In this document: positions 1 through 8,741 of the stretch, in pieces | Position numbering within the stretch: position 1 is the first letter of the stretch | How the letters are laid out: the number at the start of each line of letters is the position of its first letter | Notes under the pieces: generated by a model | The model's database searches: none | Seen by the model: the letters and a program-made list of their open reading frames with translations, nothing else | Told to the model about the DNA's origin: nothing | Translations under genes and position numbers: made by a program | Assembly: GCF_001509485.1 (NCBI RefSeq) | Contig: NZ_LLZI01000233.1 | Coordinates: forward strand, 1-54,053 | DNA: 54,053 nt | Direction of reading: 5' to 3' | From: Streptomyces sp. NRRL F-4489 | GTDB taxonomy: Bacteria > Actinomycetota > Actinomycetes > Streptomycetales > Streptomycetaceae

Positions 1-161
1 GCGCCTGCGGCGCTGGGCCGCTGCGCGGGGCTGTTGGGTGCGGTGACGGGCTGGTGGGGTGGGGGTGTCCGGACTGCTGCGCTTTACGTCCGGACACCCC
101 CACCCCACCAGCCCGTCACCGCACCCAACAGCCCCGCGCAGCGGCCCAGCGCCGCAGGCGC
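1..161. repeat. Perfect long inverted repeat (74-bp arms, 13-nt loop)
   Basis: Bases 1-74 are the exact reverse complement of bases 88-161 (paired positions always sum to 162); bases 75-87 form the loop. I checked every 10-base block and found no mismatch. The left arm begins at the first base of the window, so the repeat may extend outside it. It lies upstream of the DUF3151 gene. It could be a very strong terminator of an upstream gene, a recent inverted duplication or an assembly fold-back; the sequence alone does not decide. Confidence 0.9.
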
Positions 162-170
162 AAAAAACAA

Positions 171-259
171 CCCACGGCGGGAAAGCCGACACCGCACAAG
201 AGCCCCACCGGCAACGCGCAGCGAGCCGCAAAACCCCCCACGGCGGGACCGCCGACAAC
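171..259. repeat. Imperfect 23-bp direct repeat upstream of DUF3151
   Basis: Copies at 171-193 and 237-259 share the core CCCACGGCGGGA and differ at three positions. They lie between the long inverted repeat and the DUF3151 start. No function can be assigned. Confidence 0.5.
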
Positions 260-302
260 GTGGGATGCGGCCAGCCGCCAGGCGACCCGGCACACTGTGG
301 CC

Positions 303-716
303 ATGCCCATTAACGAAAATCTCCTAGGCGGCCCGCCCCCCACCCACCTGCCCGACGACCCCGAGCCCCGCGCCGCGCTCGCCGCGGGCACCGCGCCGGC
401 CGATGTCGCCGCGAAGTACCCGGCCTCGTCCCTGGCCTGGGCGCAGCTCGCCGATGACGCCTTCGAGGCCGGCCGGACCGTCGAGTCGTACGCCTACGCC
501 CGTACCGGCTACCACCGCGGTCTGGACGCGCTGCGCCGGGCCGGCTGGAAGGGCCACGGCCCGGTGCCGTTCGAGCACGAGCCGAACCGCGGTTTCCTGC
601 GCGCGCTGCACGCCCTGGCCCGCGCGGCCCGGGCGATCGGGGAGCAGGAGGAGTACGAGCGCTGCACGGCCTTCCTCCGCGAGTCCTCGCCGACCGCGGC
701 CGACACCCTGTCCTGA
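303..716 (+). CDS. DUF3151 family protein
   Basis: A 137-residue protein starting MPINENLLGG. It is rich in Ala and Arg and has a helical centre (SLAWAQLADDAFEAGRTVES, then YAYARTGYHRGLDALRRAGW). This matches my recollection of DUF3151, a small actinobacterial family of unknown function with a usual length of about 130-145 residues. The open frame continues upstream to base 54, but that part overlaps the long inverted repeat and does not look like the family. No signal peptide, membrane segment or catalytic motif is visible. No clear Shine-Dalgarno precedes the ATG. A strong hairpin follows the stop, so the gene is probably monocistronic. Confidence 0.8.
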   Translation: MPINENLLGGPPPTHLPDDPEPRAALAAGTAPADVAAKYPASSLAWAQLADDAFEAGRTVESYAYARTGYHRGLDALRRAGWKGHGPVPFEHEPNRGFLRALHALARAARAIGEQEEYERCTAFLRESSPTAADTLS

Positions 717-733
717 GGACACCGGCTCGCACG

Positions 734-765
734 GGCCCGGCCGCGGCACCGCTCGCGGCCGGGCC
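734..765 (+). terminator. Hairpin terminator after DUF3151
   Basis: A perfect 12-bp GC stem (734-745 with 754-765) encloses an 8-nt loop. It begins 17 nt after the DUF3151 stop and is followed by TTGCG rather than a U-tract, as is usual in Streptomyces. Confidence 0.6.
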
Positions 766-895
766 TTGCGCGGTGGTGGCGCAGCGCTCATGATTTCAGT
801 GGGCCGGGTCGTCCCGGCCCGAGGGGACCGGGGCTCCCGTGCCGACGAGGAAGGAGCGGACCGCTACCCGGTAGTTCGCACCTGAGGAGTCCCTC

Positions 896-1831
896 ATGTC
901 GCAGCCGTCTCCCGCCGACCCCGCGGACCGCGCCCCGGCGCCGCACACCGCGCCCCCCGAGGCCGCGCCCGGCGAGCCCGCGTCCCCCGACGCCGCACCG
1001 CACGACGAGCAGCCGCCGTTCGGCCCGGATCTCGGCATCGGCGCCGACTCCACCACCCCGTACGAGGACTACGTCCGCGCCAGCGTCCTCACCCACCTCC
1101 AGCAGCTCCAGTCCGACGACCCGGGCGAGATGGTCTTCCTCGTCACCACCCAGGTGATGGAGCTGTGGTTCACCGTCATCGTCCACGAGTGGCACACCGC
1201 CTGCGAGGCGCTGCGCCGGGACGACCTGCCGGCGGCGATGGACGCGCTGCGCCGTTCCACGTGGGAGCTGGAGGCGCTGAACGCCGCCTGGCGGCCGCTG
1301 GCCCGGCTGACGCCCGCGCAGTTCAACGCCTTCCGCGGCGCGCTCGGCGAGGGCAGCGGCTTCCAGTCCGCGATGTACCGGCGGCTGGAGTTCCTGCTCG
1401 GCGAGAAGTCCGCGTCGATGCTGGTGCCGCACCGCGGCGCGCCGGAGGACCACGCCGCGCTGGAGAAGGCGCTGCACGAACCGAGCCTGTACGACGAGGT
1501 GCTGCGGCTGCTGGCCCGCCGCGGCCACCCCGTACCGGAGGCGGTGCTGCGCCGCGATCCGGCCGCGCGCCACGAGCCGGACCCGGACGTCGAGGAGGTC
1601 TGGGCGGGCGTCCTCGCCGGGCCGCAGGACTCCGAACTGGTCCGGCTGGCCGAGCTGTTGACCGATGTCGCGGAGCTGGTCTGGCGCTGGCGCAACGACC
1701 ATCTGGTGGCGACCCGGCGGGCGATGGGGTCGAAGGTGGGCACCGGCGGTTCGGCGGGTGTGGCCTGGCTGGAGAAGCGGGCCCGCAAGAACGTCTTCCC
1801 CGAGCTGTGGACGGCGCGCAGCCATGTCTGA
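896..1831 (+). CDS. kynA: Tryptophan 2,3-dioxygenase
   Basis: Haem dioxygenase opening the indole ring of L-tryptophan to N-formylkynurenine, the first step of the kynurenine route. The protein has 311 residues. The first 50 or so are a Pro/Ala-rich extension; the catalytic fold begins at TPYEDYVRAS. Visible family signatures are ELWFTVIVHEW (about 87-98) and the C-terminal block NDHLVATRRAMGSKVGTGGS, whose His269 is the expected axial haem ligand. The motif usually written HQTxELW reads TTQVMELW, so the distal active-site His known from Xanthomonas TDO appears to be Thr. GAGGAG lies 7 nt before the ATG. The stop overlaps the kynU start by 8 nt, indicating translational coupling. Confidence 0.95.
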   Translation: MSQPSPADPADRAPAPHTAPPEAAPGEPASPDAAPHDEQPPFGPDLGIGADSTTPYEDYVRASVLTHLQQLQSDDPGEMVFLVTTQVMELWFTVIVHEWHTACEALRRDDLPAAMDALRRSTWELEALNAAWRPLARLTPAQFNAFRGALGEGSGFQSAMYRRLEFLLGEKSASMLVPHRGAPEDHAALEKALHEPSLYDEVLRLLARRGHPVPEAVLRRDPAARHEPDPDVEEVWAGVLAGPQDSELVRLAELLTDVAELVWRWRNDHLVATRRAMGSKVGTGGSAGVAWLEKRARKNVFPELWTARSHV

Positions 1832-3125
1832 GCGCCCGGAATTCCCGCAGGGCGCGGCGGCCCCGGAGCGTACGGAGGCCGCCCGGGCGGCCGAGCTGGA
1901 CGCGGCCGGCCCGCTCACCGCCACCCGCGAGCGGTTCGTCCTGGACGACACGGTCTACCTCGACGGCAACTCCCTGGGCGCGCTGCCCCGCTCGGTGCCC
2001 GGCCGGATCGCCGAGGTGATCGAGCGCGAGTGGGGCGAGCTGCGCATCCGGTCCTGGACGGAGGCCGGCTGGTGGACGGCGCCGGAGCGGATCGGCGAGA
2101 GGATCGCCCCGCTGATCGGCGCGGCCCCCGGCCAGGTGGTGGTCGGCGACTCCACCAGCGTCAACGTCTTCAAGGCGGTGGCCGGCGCGATCCGGATGGC
2201 CGGGAAGGGCACCGCCGAGATCCTGGTGGACGCCGCGACGTTCCCCACCGACGGCTATATCGCGCGTTCCGCGGCCCGGATGGCGGGCCTGGCGGTGCGG
2301 CCGGTCGAGCCGGCCCGGATCGCCGACGAGGTCACCGAGCGGACCGCGCTGGCGCTGGTCAACCACGTCGACTACCGCACCGGCGAGCTGAACGACATGG
2401 CGTCGATCACCGCCGCGCTGCACACCGCGGGCGCGCTGGCGGTGTGGGACCTGTGCCACAGCGCCGGGGCGCTGCCGGTCGCGCTGGACGCGTGCGGCGC
2501 GGACCTCGCGGTGGGCTGCACGTACAAGTACCTCAACGGCGGGCCGGGTTCGCCCGCGTACCTCTACATCCGGCGGAGTCTGCAGGAGCGGTTCGAGTCG
2601 CCGCTGCCGGGCTGGAACTCGCACACCGATCCGTTCGGGATGGAGCCGGGCTACACCCCGGCGGACGGCATCCTGCGCGGCCGGGTCGGCACCCCCGACA
2701 TCCTCTCGATGCTGGCGCTGGAGGCGGCGCTGGAGGCGTGGGACGGCGTCGCCGTCGAGGACGTGCGGGCCAAGAGCCTGGCGCTGACCGACTTCTTCCT
2801 GGAGTGCGTGGCCGCGTACGCGCCGCCCGGACGGGTCCGGTCGGTCACGCCGTCCGACCACCGGCGGCGCGGCAGCCAGGTGTCGCTGGCGTGCCCGGGG
2901 GCGGGCGAGGTGATGGCGGAGCTGATCCGGCGCGGGGTGGTCGGCGACTACCGCCCGCCGGACGTGCTGCGCTTCGGCTTCACGCCGCTGTACACGGCGT
3001 TCGCGGACGCGGAGCGGGCGGCGTGGGTGCTCGGCGAGGTGCTGCGGGACCGGGCGGCGGCGGACACCGGCCCGGCGGCCGCTGAGCCCGGCGCCGGGCC
3101 CGCCCCGGGCGGCAGCGCGGAGTGA
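1824..3125 (+). CDS. kynU: Kynureninase
   Basis: PLP-dependent hydrolase that cleaves L-kynurenine to anthranilate and alanine. At 433 residues it is slightly longer than typical bacterial KynU (about 410-420), the excess being an acidic/Ala N-terminus and a Pro/Ala C-terminal tail. Recognisable blocks are YLDGNSLGALP (about 45-55), GDSTSVNVFKA, the Asp-containing strand before CHSAGALPVALDACGADLAV, and the Schiff-base lysine K235 in GCTYKYLNGGPGS. The ATG lies inside the kynA 3' end. The next gene overlaps the stop as GTGA. Together with the dioxygenase and the hydrolase it completes tryptophan-to-anthranilate conversion. Confidence 0.95.
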   Translation: MSERPEFPQGAAAPERTEAARAAELDAAGPLTATRERFVLDDTVYLDGNSLGALPRSVPGRIAEVIEREWGELRIRSWTEAGWWTAPERIGERIAPLIGAAPGQVVVGDSTSVNVFKAVAGAIRMAGKGTAEILVDAATFPTDGYIARSAARMAGLAVRPVEPARIADEVTERTALALVNHVDYRTGELNDMASITAALHTAGALAVWDLCHSAGALPVALDACGADLAVGCTYKYLNGGPGSPAYLYIRRSLQERFESPLPGWNSHTDPFGMEPGYTPADGILRGRVGTPDILSMLALEAALEAWDGVAVEDVRAKSLALTDFFLECVAAYAPPGRVRSVTPSDHRRRGSQVSLACPGAGEVMAELIRRGVVGDYRPPDVLRFGFTPLYTAFADAERAAWVLGEVLRDRAAADTGPAAAEPGAGPAPGGSAE

Positions 3126-3922
3126 GCGCCGCGGCGGACGAGGAGGCGGCGCTGCTGGGGCTGGCCCCGGTGGCCCCGGACCGGACGCTGGCGTACGGCC
3201 CGCACCCGGACCAGGTCGTGGACCTCTACGGCCCGTGGCCGGGCACCGGTCCGCTCGTCGTCCTGCTGCACGGCGGCTTCTGGCGGGCCGCGTACGACCG
3301 GCGCCACCTCTCGCCGTGCGCGGCCGAGCTGGCCCGGCACGGGATGGCGGTGGCGCTCGCCGAGTACCGCAGGGTCGGCGCGGGCGGCGGCGCGCCGCAC
3401 ACCTTCCAGGACGTGGCGGCGGCCATCGCGGCGGCGGCCGGGGCGGCCGGGCCCGGGGCGCCGCCCCGCCCGGTGGTCCTCGCCGGCCACTCGGCCGGCG
3501 GCCACCTCGCGCTGCTCGCCGCCGCCCGCCCCGGCACCCCGGTGACCCGGGTCGTCGCCGTGGCGCCCGTCGCCGACCTGGCCCGGGCGCACGCGCTGGG
3601 GCTGAGCGGCGGCGCGGTCGCCGGGCTGCTCGGGGCCGGGCCCGGCTTCGCCGGCCGCCTGGCCGCCGCCGACCCGGTCCGCCGCCCGCCCGCCGGGATC
3701 CCGGTCACGCTCCTGCACGGCACCGCCGACCCGGACGTCCCGCCGGAGCTCTCCCGCCGCTACGCCGCCGCCCACCCCGCCGCCGACCTGCGAGAACTCC
3801 CCGGCACCGGCCACTACGCCCCGGTCACGCCCGGCACCGCCGCGTTCACCGTCCTCCTCGGCCTGCTCCGCGCCCCCGAGCCGAGCGGCCCGGCGGAGGG
3901 CCCGCCGCCGGGCTCCCCTTAG
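3122..3922 (+). CDS. Alpha/beta hydrolase, probable kynurenine formamidase
   Basis: A 266-residue alpha/beta hydrolase. It has an oxyanion-hole HGGFW near residue 50, the nucleophile elbow GHSAGG near residue 122, an acid residue in the HGTADPDVPPEL segment and the catalytic His in GTGHYAP. The HGGFW-plus-GHSAGG layout is that of esterase-like formamidases. Its GTG start overlaps the kynU stop by 4 nt, making it the third cistron of a kynA-kynU operon. Hydrolysis of N-formylkynurenine to kynurenine is the step otherwise missing between its neighbours, so the function rests on context plus fold. The C-terminus is Pro/Gly-rich. No signal peptide is seen, so it is probably cytoplasmic. Confidence 0.82.
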   Translation: MSAAADEEAALLGLAPVAPDRTLAYGPHPDQVVDLYGPWPGTGPLVVLLHGGFWRAAYDRRHLSPCAAELARHGMAVALAEYRRVGAGGGAPHTFQDVAAAIAAAAGAAGPGAPPRPVVLAGHSAGGHLALLAAARPGTPVTRVVAVAPVADLARAHALGLSGGAVAGLLGAGPGFAGRLAAADPVRRPPAGIPVTLLHGTADPDVPPELSRRYAAAHPAADLRELPGTGHYAPVTPGTAAFTVLLGLLRAPEPSGPAEGPPPGSP

Positions 3923-4013
3923 CGAGCCCCGCCCCGTACCCACCCCCGTAGTACTTCAGACGGACCCCCGCAGATCCCCTTCCGTGCGGACGCCCGGACG
4001 CCCCCGGGCTGCT

Positions 4014-4019
4014 TACCGT
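4014..4019 (+). promoter_or_regulatory. -10 element of a probable leaderless transcript
   Basis: TACCGT sits exactly 7 nt before the GTG at 4027, the spacing expected when transcription begins at the start codon. No convincing -35 element is visible. Confidence 0.4.
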
Positions 4020-4026
4020 GGGGTAC

Positions 4027-5394
4027 GTGAACGAGACCCCCCAGACGCACAGCCACCTGCGCTCGGAGGCGCGGATGGTCCACGGCGCGCTGCACACCCT
4101 GCGCCAGGACCTGTTCGCCGGCGCCTTCGCCCTCCGCCCGCTGCCGCCGCTGGACGACGCCAAGCTCACCCGGTGGCTGCCGGGGATGCCGGCCCGCGTG
4201 CGGCGCTGGGCCCGCTGGCTCCCGCACACCGCCGTCGCCTTCCTCGCGGTCTGCGTCCTGCTGACGGGCGCCACCGGCGGCTACGGCATCAGCCCGGCGC
4301 GCCAGGTCTTGGAGGGCGTGCTGGCCCTGCTGTACGCGGTGCCGGTGGCGCTGGTGCTGTTCCGGCCGGTGGGCGCCTTCTGGCTGTCGCTGGTGGCGCT
4401 GTTCGCCGGGGCGGTCGCCAACCGCTTCCTGCTCGGCTACGGCACCCTGTGGGGCGAGTTCTTCGCCGCCCACCTGGCCGTGATGCTGCTGGTCGTGCTG
4501 CGCACCCGGCCGCGGCTGGCGGCGGAGATGTGGCTGGTCACCTTCGGGGTGGGCGTGGTGATGACGCTGCTGACCGGGGGCGGCGACACCAGCGACATCC
4601 CGACGGTGGCGTTCTTCTCCGGGGTGCTGCTGGTCGCCGCGGCCGCGGTGCGGGCCTGGCGGGAGGAGCGCCGGCAGGTCGTCGAGACCCGCAGCGTGAC
4701 CGCCGAGGAGCGGTCCCGCCGCACCCTGCTGGAGGAGCGCGCGCTGATCGCGCGGGAGCTGCACGACGTCGTGGCGCACCATATGTCGGTGATCGCCATC
4801 CAGGCCGAGGCCGCGCCGTACCGGGTCGCCGACCCGCCGCCGGAGCTGGCCACCTCGTTCGCCACCATCCGGGAGAACGCCGTCGCGGCGCTCACCGAAC
4901 TCCGCCGCATCCTCGGCGTGGTCCGCTCCGAGGACCCCGACGCCTTCGCCGAACGCGACCCGGAGGCGCCGCAGCCGACGCTGGCCAGCCTGGACGGGCT
5001 GCTGGACAGCGTCCGCGGCGCCGGGCTGTCGGTCGAGGCGGTGACCACCGGCAGCGTCCGGCCGCTGCCGCAGGGCGTGGAGCTCTCGGCGTACCGGATC
5101 GTGCAGGAGGCGCTGAGCAACGCGCTGCGCCACTCGCCCGGCGCGGACGCCCGGGTGGAGATCTCCTACGTCCTGGGCGGGCTCGGGCTGCGGATCGTCA
5201 ACGGTCCGCCCAGTAGGCTCGCCAAACCGTCGCCGGGCGCCGGCCACGGGCTGCTGGGCATGCGGGAGCGGGTGCAGATGCTCGGCGGGGAGATGACGGC
5301 GGACCACACCGAGGAGGGCGGCTTCGAGGTCGCCGCGTTCCTCCCGGTGGCGAACACGGCGGCGGACGGCGCGCCGGGCGGGAGCGGGGCATGA
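4027..5394 (+). CDS. Sensor histidine kinase, NarL/DesK type
   Basis: A 455-residue membrane sensor kinase. About 40 cytoplasmic residues precede five or so hydrophobic segments in the first 200 residues (for example TAVAFLAVCVLLTG and HLAVMLLVVL). A HisKA_3 dimerisation domain follows with the phosphoacceptor His246 in ARELHDVVAHHMS. The HATPase_c domain has an N-box (IVQEALSNALRHS) and a glycine box (GAGHGLLGMRERV). No periplasmic sensor domain is evident, so the membrane core probably senses an envelope signal that cannot be deduced here. The frame also permits GTG at 4018; I prefer 4027 because of the leaderless -10 spacing. The stop overlaps the response-regulator ATG as ATGA. Confidence 0.9.
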   Translation: MNETPQTHSHLRSEARMVHGALHTLRQDLFAGAFALRPLPPLDDAKLTRWLPGMPARVRRWARWLPHTAVAFLAVCVLLTGATGGYGISPARQVLEGVLALLYAVPVALVLFRPVGAFWLSLVALFAGAVANRFLLGYGTLWGEFFAAHLAVMLLVVLRTRPRLAAEMWLVTFGVGVVMTLLTGGGDTSDIPTVAFFSGVLLVAAAAVRAWREERRQVVETRSVTAEERSRRTLLEERALIARELHDVVAHHMSVIAIQAEAAPYRVADPPPELATSFATIRENAVAALTELRRILGVVRSEDPDAFAERDPEAPQPTLASLDGLLDSVRGAGLSVEAVTTGSVRPLPQGVELSAYRIVQEALSNALRHSPGADARVEISYVLGGLGLRIVNGPPSRLAKPSPGAGHGLLGMRERVQMLGGEMTADHTEEGGFEVAAFLPVANTAADGAPGGSGA

Positions 5395-6047
5395 TCCGGG
5401 TACTGATCGTCGACGACCAGGTGATGGTCCGCGAGGGCTTCTCCGTGCTGCTCAACGCGATGCCGGACATCGAGGTCATCGGCGAGGCGGTGGACGGCCG
5501 GGCGGCGGTGCGGAAGGTCGCGCTGCTCAAGCCCGACGTGGTCCTGATGGACATCCGGATGCCGGAGATGAACGGTCTGGAGGCCACCCGCGAGATCGTC
5601 GCGGCCGACGCGGACGCCAAGGTGCTGGTGCTGACCACCTTCGACCTGGACGAGTACGTGTACCAGGCGCTGCGGGCCGGGGCCAGCGGCTTCCTGCTCA
5701 AGGACGCCTCGGCCGGCCAGCTCGCCGAGGGCGTGCGGATCGTCGCGGCCGGCGAGGCGCTGCTCGCGCCGACCGTGACCAAGCGGCTGATCAGCGAGTT
5801 CTCCCGGCTGGGCGCGCCGCGCGCCCCGGCCCAGGAGCGGATCGGCGAGCTGACCGAGCGGGAGACCGAGGTCTTGGTGCTGGTGGCGCAGGGGCTGTCC
5901 AACGGGGAGATCGCCGCACATCTCGTCGTCGCGGAGTCGACGGTGAAGACGCACGTCAGCCGGATCCTGGTGAAGCTCGGACTGCGCGACCGCACCCAGG
6001 CGGCGGTGTTCGCGTACGAGGCGCGGCTGGTGACGCCGGGCGGGTGA
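5391..6047 (+). CDS. NarL/LuxR-family response regulator
   Basis: Cognate regulator of the upstream kinase, 218 residues. The N-terminal receiver domain has the acidic pocket VDDQ, phosphoacceptor Asp54 in VLMDIRMPEMNGL, a conserved Thr in VLTTFDLDEY and the Lys in FLLKDAS. The C-terminal LuxR-type helix-turn-helix runs from LTERETEVLVLVAQGLSNGE through STVKTHVSRILVKL. Overlap of start and kinase stop shows co-translation. Phosphorylation should promote dimer binding to target promoters; no target can be named from this window. A palindrome follows the stop before the convergent next gene. Confidence 0.93.
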   Translation: MIRVLIVDDQVMVREGFSVLLNAMPDIEVIGEAVDGRAAVRKVALLKPDVVLMDIRMPEMNGLEATREIVAADADAKVLVLTTFDLDEYVYQALRAGASGFLLKDASAGQLAEGVRIVAAGEALLAPTVTKRLISEFSRLGAPRAPAQERIGELTERETEVLVLVAQGLSNGEIAAHLVVAESTVKTHVSRILVKLGLRDRTQAAVFAYEARLVTPGG

Positions 6048-6073
6048 CGGCCTCGGTGCCCGCGCGTCCGCGC

Positions 6074-6094
6074 CTGTCCACAGGCTGTGGACAG
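6074..6094. promoter_or_regulatory. Palindrome of two inverted DnaA-box-like 9-mers
   Basis: Two 10-bp arms, CTGTCCACAG and CTGTGGACAG, are separated by one G. Each arm carries CTGTCCACA, one mismatch from the Streptomyces DnaA-box consensus TTGTCCACA, in opposite orientations. It lies between convergent genes, so it could equally be a terminator-like hairpin. Confidence 0.4.
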
Positions 6095-6143
6095 CGGGCG
6101 GCGGTGCCCGCTACCGGGGCAACCGGAGCCGCCGGGCCCCCGG

Positions 6144-7220
6144 CTACCGCGGCAGCTGGAGCCGCCAGGCCCCCGCCTGCACCGTCCACGTCCGGGTCCG
6201 CACCGGGCCGCCGACCAGGGCGTCCGCCCGGTAGTGGAAGTCCGCCCCGGAGACCGTCACGGCCCGCGCCCGGGTCCGTACCGGCCGCTCCTCGCCGGGC
6301 CAGTGCACGACCACCTCGGCCAGCCCGCCCGGCTGCACGGCGGGGTGGGCGCCGACCGCGCCGCCGTCCCCGCCGCCCGGTATGACCGACACCCCGCGCA
6401 CCGGCCGGTCCAGGTCGGCCAGCAGCGCCCCGTCGGCCTCCACCCGCAGCCGCAGCCGCTGCGCCGGCACCCGGCCCCGCCGCCCGCCCGCCCCGGCGGC
6501 ACCCGGCCGTACGGGGCCGCGCCGCCCGGCCGCGGGCGCCGCCAGCAGCGACAGCGCCGTCCGGGCGGTCCGCGCGGCCGGCTCCCACCAGTGCCGCACC
6601 CCGGCCCCTGGGCCGTCCGGGTCCTCGGTCTCCCCGTCCGCCTCCGGGCCGCGGTCGCCGTTCACCGCCCCGGGGACGGCGGCCACGCCGCGCTCCCCGA
6701 GGGCGCCGTGCGGCGCGTACGGCCCGTAGGCGGGCAGCGGCCCGTCCCCGTCGCCGCAGGGGATCCGCAGACCGCCCAGCACGATGCCGTCGCTGTCGTC
6801 GGTGAGGAGGTCCATCGGGCGCTCACCGCCGTCCAGGACCGTCCGCGCGGCGGCCACCGCGTCCGTGGGGACGCCCAGCGTCCGGCTCAGCGCCACCGCC
6901 TCCGGCGGCCCCACCGGCACCAGGGACAGCGGTACGCCGGACAGCTCGCGCTCCTTGTGGAGCAGCTCCACCGCCCGCAGCAGCGCCCGGTCGTCGCCGA
7001 TCAGCACCGGGCGCCGGCGGCCCCGCCGGGCCAGCGCCTGGGCGAATTCCGCGGGCCCCTCCGGCAGGCAGATCTTCGCCCCCGCGCCCGCGCACAGGAC
7101 GTCCTTCGCGATCCGCACGGACTCGCCGTCCGTCCTGCGGGCTACCGGGTCGATGACCACAAGCAGGGGGCACCCCCGGACGGAGTCCGCGGGAGAGTGC
7201 CCAGAAGACTGCGCCGACAC
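6144..7220 (-). CDS. Diacylglycerol/lipid-kinase-like protein
   Basis: A 358-residue protein that begins [10 protein letters not shown] and has an N-terminal strand [13 protein letters not shown], reminiscent of the DAGK catalytic fold (ATP-dependent lipid or sphingosine kinases). The usual nucleotide-binding GGDGT is not present: the equivalent segment reads [28 protein letters not shown] and [14 protein letters not shown] follow in positions similar to DAGK proteins. The middle (about 150-240) is a low-complexity Gly/Pro/Ala insert, and the C-terminal part resembles the substrate domain. It is divergent from purA and its GTG start overlaps the purA -35 region. I call it DAGK-like and doubt that it is catalytically standard. 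Confidence 0.65.
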   Translation of the reverse strand: MSAQSSGHSPADSVRGCPLLVVIDPVARRTDGESVRIAKDVLCAGAGAKICLPEGPAEFAQALARRGRRRPVLIGDDRALLRAVELLHKERELSGVPLSLVPVGPPEAVALSRTLGVPTDAVAAARTVLDGGERPMDLLTDDSDGIVLGGLRIPCGDGDGPLPAYGPYAPHGALGERGVAAVPGAVNGDRGPEADGETEDPDGPGAGVRHWWEPAARTARTALSLLAAPAAGRRGPVRPGAAGAGGRRGRVPAQRLRLRVEADGALLADLDRPVRGVSVIPGGGDGGAVGAHPAVQPGGLAEVVVHWPGEERPVRTRARAVTVSGADFHYRADALVGGPVRTRTWTVQAGAWRLQLPR

Positions 7221-7243
7221 CTCGGTCCTTCCTCAGGTAGCAT
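7214..7243 (+). promoter_or_regulatory. Probable purA promoter
   Basis: CCGACA (7214-7219) and TAGCAT (7238-7243) are separated by 18 nt, a vegetative-sigma-like arrangement. The -35 element overlaps the start of the divergent DAGK-like gene. Transcription would begin near 7250, giving a leader of about 150 nt. Confidence 0.5.
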
Positions 7244-7254
7244 CTCGGTGCAAG

Positions 7255-7282
7255 AGCCCCTTGCGCTATTGCGCCAGGGGCT
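7255..7282 (+). promoter_or_regulatory. Leader hairpin of purA
   Basis: Twelve paired positions with a single T/C mismatch and a TATT loop, just downstream of the predicted purA transcription start and more than 110 nt before the GTG. No U-tract follows, so it may be an RNA-stability or attenuation element rather than a simple terminator. Confidence 0.5.
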
Positions 7283-7397
7283 TCGTCTATTCCGGGGCAC
7301 CGGTCCGACGGCTCCGGCGACGCCGTCCGCGTCCTGCACGCGGCGCGACGCCGGCCACGCACGTTGGACATGCCCCGCCCGGAAGGGGTGTACGCCT

Positions 7398-8684
7398 GTG
7401 CCCGCACTTGTGCTGCTCGGTGCTCAGTGGGGTGATGAGGGCAAGGGAAAGGCCACCGACCTGCTCGGTGGATCCGTGGACTACGTGGTGCGCTACCAGG
7501 GCGGCAACAACGCCGGCCACACGGTCGTCGTCGGCGACCAGAAGTACGCACTCCACCTCCTCCCTTCCGGAATCCTCTCGCCGGGATGCACCCCGGTCAT
7601 CGGCAACGGTGTCGTCGTGGACCCGGCGGTCCTGCTCTCCGAGCTGAGCGGACTCAACGACCGCGGCGTCGACACGTCCAAGCTGCTGATCAGCGGTAAC
7701 GCGCATCTGATCACGCCGTACAACATCACCGTCGACAAGGTGACGGAACGCTTCCTCGGCAAGCGGAAGATCGGCACCACCGGCCGCGGCATCGGCCCGA
7801 CCTACGCCGACAAGATCAACCGCACCGGCATCCGGGTCCAGGACCTCTACGACGAGTCGATCCTGGTCCAGAAGGTCGAGGCGGCCCTCGACGTCAAGAA
7901 CCAGCTGCTGACCAAGCTCTACAACCGCCGCGCCATCGAGGCCGGGCAGGTCGTCGAGGAGCTGCTGGGCTACGCCGACAAGATCAAGGGCTACGTCGCC
8001 GACACCACCCTGATCCTCAACAAGGCGCTGGACGACGACAAGGTCGTGCTCTTCGAGGGCGGGCAGGGCACCCTGCTCGACATCGACCACGGCACGTACC
8101 CCTTCGTCACCTCCTCGAACCCGACCGCCGGCGGTGCCTGCACCGGCGCCGGCGTCGGCCCGACGAAGATCAGCCGGGTGATCGGCATCCTCAAGGCGTA
8201 CACCACCCGCGTGGGCGCCGGGCCGTTCCCGACCGAGCTGTTCGACGAGGACGGCGAGGCGCTGCGCCGGATCGGCGGCGAGCGCGGTGTCACCACCGGC
8301 CGGGACCGCCGCTGCGGCTGGTTCGACGCGGTGATCGCCCGCTACGCCACCCGCGTCAACGGCCTGACCGACTTCTTCCTCACCAAGCTCGACGTGCTCA
8401 CCGGCTGGGAGCAGATCCCGGTCTGCGTGGCCTACGAGATCGACGGCGAGCGCGTCGAGGAGCTGCCCTACAGCCAGACCGACTTCCACCACGCGAAGCC
8501 GGTCTACGAGATGCTGCCGGGCTGGTCCGAGGACATCACCCAGGCCAAGACCTTCGCCGACCTGCCGAAGAACGCGCAGGCGTACGTCAAGGCGCTGGAG
8601 GAGATGTCCGGCGCCCCGATCTCGGCCATCGGCGTCGGCCCCGGCCGCGACGAGACGATCGAGATCAACTCGTTCCTGTCGTAA
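7398..8684 (+). CDS. purA: Adenylosuccinate synthetase
   Basis: Converts IMP, aspartate and GTP to adenylosuccinate, the first committed step to AMP. The 428-residue length is typical. Signatures are the GTP-binding [11 protein letters not shown] (residues 8-18), GGNNAGHTV with the catalytic His, [15 protein letters not shown], the switch region [10 protein letters not shown], and the C-terminal [12 protein letters not shown]. The GTG start follows GGAAGGGG by about 9 nt. The gene is monocistronic, with its own promoter and leader hairpin upstream and a bidirectional hairpin downstream. In S. coelicolor, as I recall, purA lies far from purD, whereas here they are 8 kb apart. Confidence 0.98.
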   Translation: MPALVLLGAQWGDEGKGKATDLLGGSVDYVVRYQGGNNAGHTVVVGDQKYALHLLPSGILSPGCTPVIGNGVVVDPAVLLSELSGLNDRGVDTSKLLISGNAHLITPYNITVDKVTERFLGKRKIGTTGRGIGPTYADKINRTGIRVQDLYDESILVQKVEAALDVKNQLLTKLYNRRAIEAGQVVEELLGYADKIKGYVADTTLILNKALDDDKVVLFEGGQGTLLDIDHGTYPFVTSSNPTAGGACTGAGVGPTKISRVIGILKAYTTRVGAGPFPTELFDEDGEALRRIGGERGVTTGRDRRCGWFDAVIARYATRVNGLTDFFLTKLDVLTGWEQIPVCVAYEIDGERVEELPYSQTDFHHAKPVYEMLPGWSEDITQAKTFADLPKNAQAYVKALEEMSGAPISAIGVGPGRDETIEINSFLS

Positions 8685-8741
8685 GGGATTCCGGGTTGTA
8701 AGGAGTACGCCGCCGGCCGGCTGTCAGGCCGGGGGCCGTCC

